DNA from: an uncultured Gemmatimonadota bacterium
GTDB taxonomy: Bacteria > Gemmatimonadota > Gemmatimonadetes > Gemmatimonadales > GWC2-71-9
Length of the DNA: 12,048 nt
Direction of reading: 5' to 3'
NCBI GenBank assembly: GCA_946480845.1
Contig: CAMLLJ010000073.1
Location: forward strand, 1-12,048
This document shows, piece by piece, positions 6,271 through 12,048 of this stretch. The first letter of the stretch is position 1. Each line of letters opens with the position of its first letter. A model generated the notes under the pieces. The model was not told where the DNA came from and ran no database searches. It saw only the letters and a program-made list of their open reading frames with translations. The position numbers were made by a program, and so were the translations under genes.

Positions 6271-7308
6271 TCAGGCGGAGAGCACGCTCTTGTACTTCTC
6301 GTAGTCGTCGAGGATGCGCCCCGTGCCGCGGACCACGCAGGTGAGCGGGTCGTCGTCCACGTGAATCGGGAGCCCCGTTTCCTGCGCCAGCAGGATGTCG
6401 AGCCCGCGGATGAGCGCGCCGCCGCCCGTCATCACGATGCCGCGGTCCACGATGTCGCTGGCGAGCTCGGGCGGGGTGATCTCGAGCGCCCGGCGCACCG
6501 CGTCCACGATCTGCTGGATGGGCTCCTGCACCGCCTCGCGGATCTCCGACGAATGCACCCGCACCGTCTTGGGGATGCCGGAGACGAGGTCGCGGCCCTT
6601 GACCTCCATCTCCCGCTCGTCGCCCGTGGGAGCGGCGGAGCCGATCTTGATCTTGATCTGCTCGGCGGTCGGCTCGCCCACCAGCAGGTTGTAGTTCTTG
6701 CGCATGAACTGGACGATCGCCTGGTCCAGCTCGTCGCCGCCGGTGCGGATCGACGTGTCGGAGACGATGCCGGAGAGCGCGATCACGGCGATCTCGGTGG
6801 TCCCGCCGCCGATGTCGATGACCATGTTGCCCGTGGGCGTCTCCACCGGCAGACCGACGCCGATCGCGGCCGCCATCGGCTCCGCCACCATGTGCACCGT
6901 CTTGGCGCCCGCCGTCTCGGCCGAGTCGCGGACCGCGCGGCGCTCCACCTCGGTGATGCCTGACGGCACGCACACGATCACCTTCGGCTTCACCCGGAAG
7001 ACGTGCTTGTCGATGATGGTCTTGAGGAAGTAGCGGAGCATCTTCTCGGTCACGTCGAAGTCGGCGATGACGCCGTCCTTGAGCGGCCGCACCGCGATGA
7101 TGCCCTCCGGCGTGCGCCCGAGCATCCGCTTGGCCTCGAGCCCGATGCCCTTGATCCGGCCCGAGGCCTTCTCGATGGCGACGACCGAGGGCTCGTTCAG
7201 CACGATCCCCTCGCCCTTCACGTAGACCAGCGTGTTGGCCGTGCCAAGATCGACGGCGATCTCGTTGGCCGGCAGCAGCGACGTGAAGTTCATCGACGGA
7301 AATTTCAT
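6271..7308 (-). CDS. mreB: Actin-like rod shape-determining protein MreB
   Basis: MreB is the bacterial actin homologue that forms ATP-dependent filaments under the inner membrane and orients the elongasome. I choose the ATG at 7308, which gives 345 aa, close to the usual 335-350. A longer frame to 7380 adds a 24-residue Pro-rich stretch unlike MreB, and another ATG at 7293 is also possible. No Shine-Dalgarno sequence is obvious for either. From the 7308 start: phosphate-1 motif DLGTANT (20-26), VPSGITEVERRAV (114-126), E143 in VAEPMAAAIG (the family's catalytic glutamate region), phosphate-2 motif DIGGGTTEIAV (165-175), and adenosine motif MTGGGALIRGLD (293-304). All nucleotide-binding elements are intact. 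It is the first gene of the mre cluster, 90 nt after dut, and mreC follows after 2 nt. Confidence 0.97.
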   Translation of the reverse strand: MKFPSMNFTSLLPANEIAVDLGTANTLVYVKGEGIVLNEPSVVAIEKASGRIKGIGLEAKRMLGRTPEGIIAVRPLKDGVIADFDVTEKMLRYFLKTIIDKHVFRVKPKVIVCVPSGITEVERRAVRDSAETAGAKTVHMVAEPMAAAIGVGLPVETPTGNMVIDIGGGTTEIAVIALSGIVSDTSIRTGGDELDQAIVQFMRKNYNLLVGEPTAEQIKIKIGSAAPTGDEREMEVKGRDLVSGIPKTVRVHSSEIREAVQEPIQQIVDAVRRALEITPPELASDIVDRGIVMTGGGALIRGLDILLAQETGLPIHVDDDPLTCVVRGTGRILDDYEKYKSVLSA

Positions 7309-7345
7309 CGGGACCGAGTGTGTCGGGGGCGGCGGGGCGGCGTGA

Positions 7346-7371
7346 CGCCCTAAGGTAATGAGCGCCCTAAG
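7346..7371. repeat. 9-bp direct repeat before mreB
   Basis: CGCCCTAAG occurs at 7346-7354 and again at 7363-7371 on the plus strand, a period of 17 bp (just over one and a half helical turns). On the minus strand, one copy falls in the spacer of the promoter-like sequence and the other overlaps its -10 box. It could be a regulator site, but chance cannot be excluded for nine bases. Confidence 0.4.
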
Positions 7372-7380
7372 CCCGGACAA
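7352..7380 (-). promoter_or_regulatory. mreB: Possible promoter of the mre cluster
   Basis: In the 90-nt gap between dut and mreB, TTGTCC (7380-7375, four of six matches to the sigma-70 -35 box) is separated by exactly 17 nt from TACCTT (7357-7352, three of six matches to the -10 box). A transcript would start around 7345 and have a leader of about 37 nt. The match is weak and the organism's sigma factor preferences are unknown, so this is a candidate only. Confidence 0.3.
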
Positions 7381-7398
7381 GGCGCAAGGTTACGCAAT

Positions 7399-7842
7399 TC
7401 AGCTGCCAGTGCTTCCGAACCCGCCATCGGCGCGCCCGGTCGCCGGCAACTCCGAGACGGCAAGAAATTCGACAGTGGGGACGGCCGCGACTACCATTTG
7501 CGCGATCCGCATCCCGCGGGTCACCCGGAACGGCTCCGCGCCCAGGTTGACCAGCGCCACCTTGAGCTCACCGCGGTAGTCGCTGTCAATGGTGGCCGGG
7601 GTGTTGGGTAGGGTGACGCCGTGCCGCAGCGCTAGCCCCGAGCGGGGCCGGAGCTGGCACTCATAGCCCGGGGGCAGGGCGATTGCGAACCCCGTGGCGA
7701 AAAGCCGCCGCTCGAATGGCGCCAGCGACCCGTCCTCGGCACTGGCGAGATCGAGCCCCGCGGAGCCGGCCGTGGCTGCCGCCGGCAGCGGCAGCCCCTC
7801 GCCGTGCGGCAGCCGGAGGATCCTGACCTGGACGGGAGCCAC
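7399..7842 (-). CDS. dut: Deoxyuridine 5'-triphosphate nucleotidohydrolase (dUTPase)
   Basis: Dut hydrolyses dUTP to dUMP and pyrophosphate, keeping uracil out of DNA and supplying the thymidylate precursor. The 147-aa protein has all five motifs of the trimeric dUTPase family: [10 protein letters not shown] (25-34), PRSGLAL (66-72), the [16 protein letters not shown] segment (84-99) with the conserved Asp-Tyr-Arg-Gly core, RGMRIAQMV (109-117), and the C-terminal lid [10 protein letters not shown] (138-147), where Arg-Gly-x-Gly-Gly-Phe-Gly is more common. The final GFGSTG confirms that the C-terminus is complete. The start is a GTG at 7842-7840; there is no ATG in a better place and the length fits the family. 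It lies 3 nt after the ald stop, which suggests coupled translation. The gene is often found near pnp and the M16 peptidase gene. Confidence 0.97.
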   Translation of the reverse strand: MAPVQVRILRLPHGEGLPLPAAATAGSAGLDLASAEDGSLAPFERRLFATGFAIALPPGYECQLRPRSGLALRHGVTLPNTPATIDSDYRGELKVALVNLGAEPFRVTRGMRIAQMVVAAVPTVEFLAVSELPATGRADGGFGSTGS

Positions 7843-7845
7843 CGG

Positions 7846-8958
7846 TCAGAGAACCTGGCCGACCTCGACCAGGGGGAGGCCGAACGCCTCGGCCACGCCC
7901 GGATAGACGACCTTCCCGCCCACGACGTTGAGCCCGAGCTGGAGCGCGCGGTCGTTGCGGCACGCCGTCTTCCAGCCGTCCCGCGCCAGGCGGAGCGCGT
8001 AGGGCAGCGTGGCGTTGGTGAGCGCGAGCGTCGAGGTGCGCGGCACGCCCCCCGGCATGTTGGCGACGCCGTAGTGCAGGATCCCGTCCACGAAGTAGGT
8101 CGGCTTCTCGTGCGTCGTCGGCTTGATCGTCTCGACGCAGCCGCCCTGGTCCACGGCGACGTCCACGATCACCGAGCCCGGCTTCATGCGCTTGAGGTCG
8201 TCGCGCTTGATCAGGTTCGGCGCCTTGGCCCCCGGCAGCAGGACCGCGCCGACGACGAGGTCGGCCCGGGCGATCGCCTCGAGGATGTTGTACCGGTTGG
8301 AGAACGCGGTGTCGACGTTGGCGGGCAGCACGTCGTCGAGGTAGCGGAGCCGGTCGAGCGAGATGTCGAGGATGGTCACGTGCGCGCCCAGGCCCGCCGC
8401 CATCTTCGCCGCATTGATGCCCACGACGCCGCCGCCGATGATCACCACCTCGCCCGGCGCCACGCCCGGCACGCCGCCCAGCAGTATGCCGCTCCCGCCG
8501 AACACCTTCTCCAGGTACTTGGCCCCCTCCTGCACCGCCATGCGCCCGGCCACTTCCGACATCGGGGTGAGCAGCGGCAGCTCGCCGCTCGCCAGCTCCA
8601 CCGTCTCGTAGGCGAGCGCCACGGCGCCCGAGTCGATCACGGCGCGGGTCAGGTCCTCCGCGGCGGCGAAATGGAAGTAGGTGTAGATGAGCTGGTCGCG
8701 CTTCATGCGCGGCCATTCGACGGCGATCGGCTCCTTCACCTTCATGATCATGTCGGACTTGCGCCAGACCTCGTCCGCGGTGGGCAGGATCTGCGCGCCG
8801 GCGTCGACGTAGGCCTGGTCCGGGAAGCCGCTCCCGACGCCGCCGTCCTTCTCGACGTACACGGTGTGCCCCGCGCCCACCAGCGCCTCGGCGCCCGCGG
8901 GGACGAGGGCGATGCGGTTCTCGTTGGTCTTGATTTCCTTCGGGACGCCGATGACCAT
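7846..8958 (-). CDS. ald: Alanine dehydrogenase
   Basis: Ald catalyses the reversible NAD-dependent conversion of L-alanine to pyruvate and ammonia in the cytoplasm. The 370-aa length and residue numbering match the family closely: R15 (in NRIALVP), K75 (in MKVKEP), H96 (in YFHF) and D270 (in VAVDQGG) fall exactly where the substrate-binding and catalytic residues of Mycobacterium tuberculosis Ald are placed. The Rossmann nucleotide-binding loop [15 protein letters not shown] spans about 173-187. The ATG at 8958 has only a GAG about 7 nt upstream as a possible ribosome site. It lies 53 nt after the M16 peptidase gene and 3 nt before dut. The related transhydrogenase alpha subunit and saccharopine-type dehydrogenases are less likely given full-length agreement. 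Its L-alanine could feed peptidoglycan precursor synthesis, but that link to the mre genes is inference. Confidence 0.97.
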   Translation of the reverse strand: MVIGVPKEIKTNENRIALVPAGAEALVGAGHTVYVEKDGGVGSGFPDQAYVDAGAQILPTADEVWRKSDMIMKVKEPIAVEWPRMKRDQLIYTYFHFAAAEDLTRAVIDSGAVALAYETVELASGELPLLTPMSEVAGRMAVQEGAKYLEKVFGGSGILLGGVPGVAPGEVVIIGGGVVGINAAKMAAGLGAHVTILDISLDRLRYLDDVLPANVDTAFSNRYNILEAIARADLVVGAVLLPGAKAPNLIKRDDLKRMKPGSVIVDVAVDQGGCVETIKPTTHEKPTYFVDGILHYGVANMPGGVPRTSTLALTNATLPYALRLARDGWKTACRNDRALQLGLNVVGGKVVYPGVAEAFGLPLVEVGQVL

Positions 8959-9011
8959 CGTTGATCTCGTGTGAAGGTTGAACGGGGGAAGTCGGTGCGC
9001 GGCCGAGCCGG

Positions 9012-10265
9012 CTAGGCCGGGCCCAGCCGCACCAGCGTCTGCCGCTCGGCGGGGAAGAGTTCCGCCGCCACCGCGGCAGCGTCCTCCCGGGTCACGGCGT
9101 CGATCTCGGCCAGCATCTCGTCGAGCGGCCGGTAGCGGTCCTCGTGCAGCTCGACGGCGGCGAGGCGCGACATGCGGCTGATCGGGTTCTCGAGCGAGAG
9201 CATGATCTGGCCCTTGAGCTGCTGCTTCCCGTCGGCAAGCTCATCGGCCGGCAGCCCCTCGCGCGCGAGCAGGTCGTACTCGGCGCGGATCGCGTCGACC
9301 GCCTGGTCCGCGCTCCCGGGCTGCGTCCCGACGTAGACGCCGAGCTGCCCCGCCGCCTGGAAGAAGTGCTTGTAGGCGAAGATCGCATAGGCGAGCCCCA
9401 GCTCCTCGCGCACCCGCTGGAAGAGCCGGCTCGACATCCCGCCGCCGAAGGCGTTGGTCAGGATCGCCAGCGCGAAGCGGCGCGGATCGCGCATCGGGAA
9501 GGCATCGGTGCCGAAGACGATGTGCGTCTGGGTCGTGTCGCGGGGCTCGCGGCGGTCGAGGCCGCGGCGGGCCGGGGCCGGCGCGGGAGAGGACCGGGCG
9601 GGCAGCCGCTCCGGCGCATCGAACCACCCCTCGCCGGCCAGCGTCGCGAGCAGCGCCTCGTGCTCCACGTTGCCCGCGGCGGCCACTACGCAGTTGCCGG
9701 CATAATAGCCGCCGCGGTGCAGCTGCCGGAGGTCGTCCGCCTCGAGCGCGCCGACCGATTCCCGCGAGCCGAGGATCGAGTACCCGTACGGGTGCTCGGG
9801 CCAGAGCGTCTCGGCGTGCAGGTCGAAGACGAGGTCGTCCGGGGTGTCCTCGACGCCGCTGATCTCCTCGATCACCACCTTGCGCTCGGCGCTGAGGTCG
9901 GCGGGGCGGATGAGCGGGCGGCGGACCAGGTCGGTGAGGATATCGAGAGCGAGCGGCAGGTCGGCGTCGAGGACGTGCGCCTGGTAGCTGGTATGGTCGC
10001 GCCCGGTGAAGGCGTCGAGGCTGCCGCCCCGCACCTCCAGCTCGAGCGCGATCTGGCGTGCCGAGCGGCGCTCCGTCCCCTTGAACACCATGTGCTCGAG
10101 GAGGTGCGACGCGCCCATCTTGGGGCGGGGCTCATGGGCGCTCGCAGAACGCACCCAGATCCCCGCCGCAGCCGACCGCAGGCCGGGGAGCCGCTCCGAG
10201 AGCACGACGAGCCCGTTGGGGGCCGTGGTCCGGAACAGCCCCTCGTCGAGACGGTCTGTCTGCAA
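9012..10265 (-). CDS. M16-family zinc metallopeptidase (processing-peptidase-like)
   Basis: This 417-aa protein belongs to the M16B group (mitochondrial processing peptidase/YmxG-like). The inverted zinc motif H54-LLE57-H58 lies in GASHLLEHMVFKGT, with E134 in KVVIEEI at the right spacing to be the third zinc ligand, so the protein should be catalytically active. The N-terminal M16 domain covers about 15-165 and the C-terminal M16 domain about 170-350, with GGGMSSRLFQRVREELGLAYAI carrying the conserved C-terminal Arg/Tyr region. No signal peptide is visible, so it is probably cytoplasmic. The substrate is unknown; the family degrades or processes peptides. The start is a TTG at 10265-10263, supported by an AAGGAG 10 nt upstream and by a protein start (FRTTAPNGLVVLSERLPG) typical of the family. 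It follows pnp by 7 nt, the same pairing as in Bacillus and other bacteria. Confidence 0.93.
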   Translation of the reverse strand: MQTDRLDEGLFRTTAPNGLVVLSERLPGLRSAAAGIWVRSASAHEPRPKMGASHLLEHMVFKGTERRSARQIALELEVRGGSLDAFTGRDHTSYQAHVLDADLPLALDILTDLVRRPLIRPADLSAERKVVIEEISGVEDTPDDLVFDLHAETLWPEHPYGYSILGSRESVGALEADDLRQLHRGGYYAGNCVVAAAGNVEHEALLATLAGEGWFDAPERLPARSSPAPAPARRGLDRREPRDTTQTHIVFGTDAFPMRDPRRFALAILTNAFGGGMSSRLFQRVREELGLAYAIFAYKHFFQAAGQLGVYVGTQPGSADQAVDAIRAEYDLLAREGLPADELADGKQQLKGQIMLSLENPISRMSRLAAVELHEDRYRPLDEMLAEIDAVTREDAAAVAAELFPAERQTLVRLGPA

Positions 10266-10272
10266 GGCCCCC

Positions 10273-12048
10273 TTACTCCTTGGGGAGGAGCGCCTTGCGG
10301 GAAAGCTTCATGCGGCCGCGGTCATCGACTTCGAGCAGCTTGACCTGCACGATGTCGCCCTTCTTGACCACGTCCTCGGTCTTGTCGGTGCGGCCGTGCT
10401 GCAGCTCGCTGATGTGCAGCAGCCCCTCGACGCCCGGCAGGATCTCGACGAACGCGCCGAAGGCGGTCGTGCTCTTGACCGGGCCCTCGTACACCTTGCC
10501 CACTTCGGGATCGGTGGTGATCGCCGCGACCATCGAGCGCGCCTTCTCCCCCGCCTCGCCGCCGACGGCCGCGATGGTGACGAGCCCGCTGTCCTCGATG
10601 CTGATCTTGGCGCCGGTGGCGTCCTGGATCCCGCGGATCGTCTTGCCCTTCGGCCCGATCACGTCGCCGATCTTGTCGGGGCGGATCTGCATCGTGATGA
10701 TGCGCGGCGCGTACTTCGAGAGGTCGGGCCGCGCCTCGGCCAGCACCTTCTTCATCTCGCCGAGGATGTGCAGGCGGCCCTTCCTGGCCTTCTCCAGCGC
10801 GTCGGCCATGATCTTGAGGTCGAGCCCCTCGATCTTGATGTCCATCTGGATCGAGGTGATGCCCTTCTCGGTCCCCGCCACCTTGAAGTCCATGTCGCCG
10901 AGGTGGTCCTCGGAGCCCAGGATGTCGGTGAGGATGGCCACCTTCTTCCCTTCCTTGATCAGCCCCATCGCGACACCGGCGCAGGGCGACTGCATCGGGA
11001 CGCCCGCATCCATCAGCGCGAGCGACCCGCCGCAGACGGTCGCCATCGACGAGGAGCCGTTCGACTCGAGGATCTCCGACACCACGCGCAGGGTGTAGGG
11101 GAACCCGGTGTAGTCGGGGAGCAGCGGGTGCAGCGCGCGCTCCGCCAGCGCCCCGTGGCCGATCTCGCGGCGGCTGGTGCCGCGGATCATCTTGACCTCG
11201 CCCGTCGAGAAGGGCGGGAAGTTGTAGTGCAGCATGAACGACTTGGTGGTCTCGCCGGAGACGTCGATGCTGTCGATCCGCTGCTCGTCGTCGGCGGTGC
11301 CCAGGGTGACGCTCACCAGCGCCTGGGTCTGGCCCCGGGTGAAGAGCGCCGAGCCGTGGGTGCGCGGCAGCACGCCGGTCTCGATGGTGATCGGCCGGAC
11401 GGTGTCGAGGTCGCGCCCGTCCACCCGCTCGCCCTTGTCCAGCACTTGGGCGCGCATGGTGCGGTACTCGATCTCCTCGAACTCGCCGGTGATCTCGCGG
11501 CCCCGGTCGGCGTACTCCGTGGCCAGCTCCTCGAGCACCTTCGCCCGGATCGCGGCGACGCCGGCGGAGCGGCCCGCCTTGTCCTTCGCGTTGATCGCCT
11601 TCGCCACTTCGGCCTCGGCGATGGCGCGGACGCGCGCCACCAGCGCCTCGTCGTGCGCCGCCTTCTTCCACTCGAGCTTCTCGACCGGCGCCTTGCCGAT
11701 GAGCTGCTTCTCGAGCTTGATCAGGTCCTGGATGCCCTTCTGCGCCACCTTGAGCGCCTCGAGCATCTCGGCCTCGCTCACCTCGAGCGCGCCGCCCTCG
11801 ACCATCACGATGGAGTCGGCGCTGCCGCTCACCACCAGGTCGATGCTCGACGCCTCGAGATGCTGGAAGGTCGGGTTGAGGATCCAGTTGCCGTCCACGC
11901 GCCCGACGCGCACCGCGGCGAGCGGCCCGTTCCAGGGCACCTTCGAGAGGCTGAGTGCCGCCGAGGCGGCGAGCAGGCCGATGATGTCGGCGTCGTTCTC
12001 CTGGTCGGCGGACAGGACCGTCACGAAGACCTGGACCTCGTTCTTGAA
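10273..12048 (-). CDS. pnp: Polynucleotide phosphorylase, 5' end outside the window
   Basis: PNPase is a 3'-5' phosphorolytic exoribonuclease that degrades mRNA and forms part of RNA degradosomes in many bacteria. The frame is open to the window's right edge (FKNEVQVFVTVLS...), so about the first 100 residues are missing; the GTG at 12024 is not the start. Counting from the first codon inside the window (591 codons present): the rest of the first RNase PH domain, an all-helical linker (about 90-195), then the second RNase PH domain with ESNGSSSMATVCGG (328-341, phosphate binding) and SEDHLGDMDFKVAG (379-392), whose D381 and D387 match E. coli D486 and D492. A KH domain with the IGPKGKTIR loop (464-472) and an S1 domain (about 516-586) follow. 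It ends right after S1, without the longer tail seen in some phyla. The AAGGAG at its 3' end serves the next gene. Confidence 0.98.
   Translation of the reverse strand, partial: FKNEVQVFVTVLSADQENDADIIGLLAASAALSLSKVPWNGPLAAVRVGRVDGNWILNPTFQHLEASSIDLVVSGSADSIVMVEGGALEVSEAEMLEALKVAQKGIQDLIKLEKQLIGKAPVEKLEWKKAAHDEALVARVRAIAEAEVAKAINAKDKAGRSAGVAAIRAKVLEELATEYADRGREITGEFEEIEYRTMRAQVLDKGERVDGRDLDTVRPITIETGVLPRTHGSALFTRGQTQALVSVTLGTADDEQRIDSIDVSGETTKSFMLHYNFPPFSTGEVKMIRGTSRREIGHGALAERALHPLLPDYTGFPYTLRVVSEILESNGSSSMATVCGGSLALMDAGVPMQSPCAGVAMGLIKEGKKVAILTDILGSEDHLGDMDFKVAGTEKGITSIQMDIKIEGLDLKIMADALEKARKGRLHILGEMKKVLAEARPDLSKYAPRIITMQIRPDKIGDVIGPKGKTIRGIQDATGAKISIEDSGLVTIAAVGGEAGEKARSMVAAITTDPEVGKVYEGPVKSTTAFGAFVEILPGVEGLLHISELQHGRTDKTEDVVKKGDIVQVKLLEVDDRGRMKLSRKALLPKE
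10276..10281 (-). promoter_or_regulatory. Shine-Dalgarno AAGGAG inside pnp, for the M16 peptidase gene
   Basis: The last two sense codons of pnp (AAG GAG) form a strong ribosome binding site 10 nt before the TTG at 10265. This decides the unusual start of the downstream peptidase gene and implies that pnp translation passes over the site, coupling the two genes. It is the clearest Shine-Dalgarno match among the gene starts in this window. Confidence 0.7.

Noticed and set aside
6269..6973. Extended N-terminus of MreC overlapping mreB
   Set aside because: The added residues are an Arg/Gly/His-rich shadow of mreB; the ATG 2 nt after the mreB stop starts the normal cytoplasmic segment and membrane helix.
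7804..8964. Plus-strand open frame of 386 codons opposite ald and the start of dut
   Set aside because: Composition is His/Arg/Asp-rich without recognisable motifs, and it mirrors ald, whose catalytic residues are all in place on the minus strand.
8959..9011. Promoter or terminator between the M16 gene and ald
   Set aside because: The 53-nt gap has GC-rich partial complementarity near the M16 stop but no T run and no convincing -35/-10 pair.
9144..10343. Plus-strand open frame of 399 codons opposite the M16 peptidase
   Set aside because: Antisense shadow with no domain; the minus-strand frame has the complete zinc motif.
10322..11671. Minus-strand open frame of 449 codons overlapping pnp in another frame
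   Set aside because: Extremely Arg/Gly/His-rich shadow; the pnp frame matches PNPase throughout.
12022..12024. GTG as the start of pnp
   Set aside because: Codons upstream to the window edge (FKNEVQVF) match the PNPase family, so the gene continues beyond the window.
1..12048. A novel defence, mobile or biosynthetic system
   Set aside because: Every substantial frame is a recognised housekeeping gene, all on one strand with short junctions; no transposase, integrase, phage, toxin-antitoxin or CRISPR sequence is visible.

Overview
This is a GC-rich (clearly above 60% by eye), gene-dense bacterial chromosomal window. Every supported gene lies on the minus strand, so transcription runs from high to low coordinates. 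No gene-free stretch exceeds 300 bases; the longest are about 90-100 nt (1548-1646 and 7309-7398). I see no RNA genes, CRISPR arrays, insertion sequences or attachment sites. The content is housekeeping, and I do not find a previously undescribed system. The organism is probably a member of Gemmatimonadota or a related high-GC Gram-negative lineage. That is an inference from base composition, the pnp/M16 peptidase/dut neighbourhood and Ala/Asp/Ser/Pro-rich C-terminal tails on periplasmic proteins, and it was not tested by any search.

Right part, in transcription order (12048 to 7399): polynucleotide phosphorylase (pnp, 5' end outside the window), an M16 zinc peptidase read from a TTG start whose Shine-Dalgarno sequence lies inside the end of pnp, alanine dehydrogenase (ald), and dUTPase (dut, GTG start 3 nt after ald). 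The spacings (7, 53 and 3 nt) suggest a polycistronic unit.

Centre (7308 to 1647): a compact rod-shape and cell-elongation cluster mreB-mreC-mreD-mrdA(PBP2)-rodA, with junctions of +2, -4, +1 and -4 nt. It encodes the actin-like scaffold, its two membrane partners, the transpeptidase and the SEDS glycosyltransferase, i.e. most of the elongasome core. A weak promoter-like sequence overlapped by a 9-bp direct repeat lies in the 90-nt gap before mreB.

Left part (1547 to 1): accD (acetyl-CoA carboxyltransferase beta subunit) and folC (folylpolyglutamate/dihydrofolate synthase), after a 99-nt gap that holds a perfect 12-bp palindrome inside a larger imperfect inverted repeat. The folC reading frame stops after 209 codons, about half the usual family length and before the C-terminal ligase domain. 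Whether this is a real truncation, a frameshift or a sequence error cannot be settled because the window ends 23 nt further on.

Points worth a second look: the short folC, two apparent extra membrane helices in RodA, a 3 x 9-residue repeat in the MreC tail, the non-standard SPFK box context in PBP2, and the two small intergenic sequence structures.
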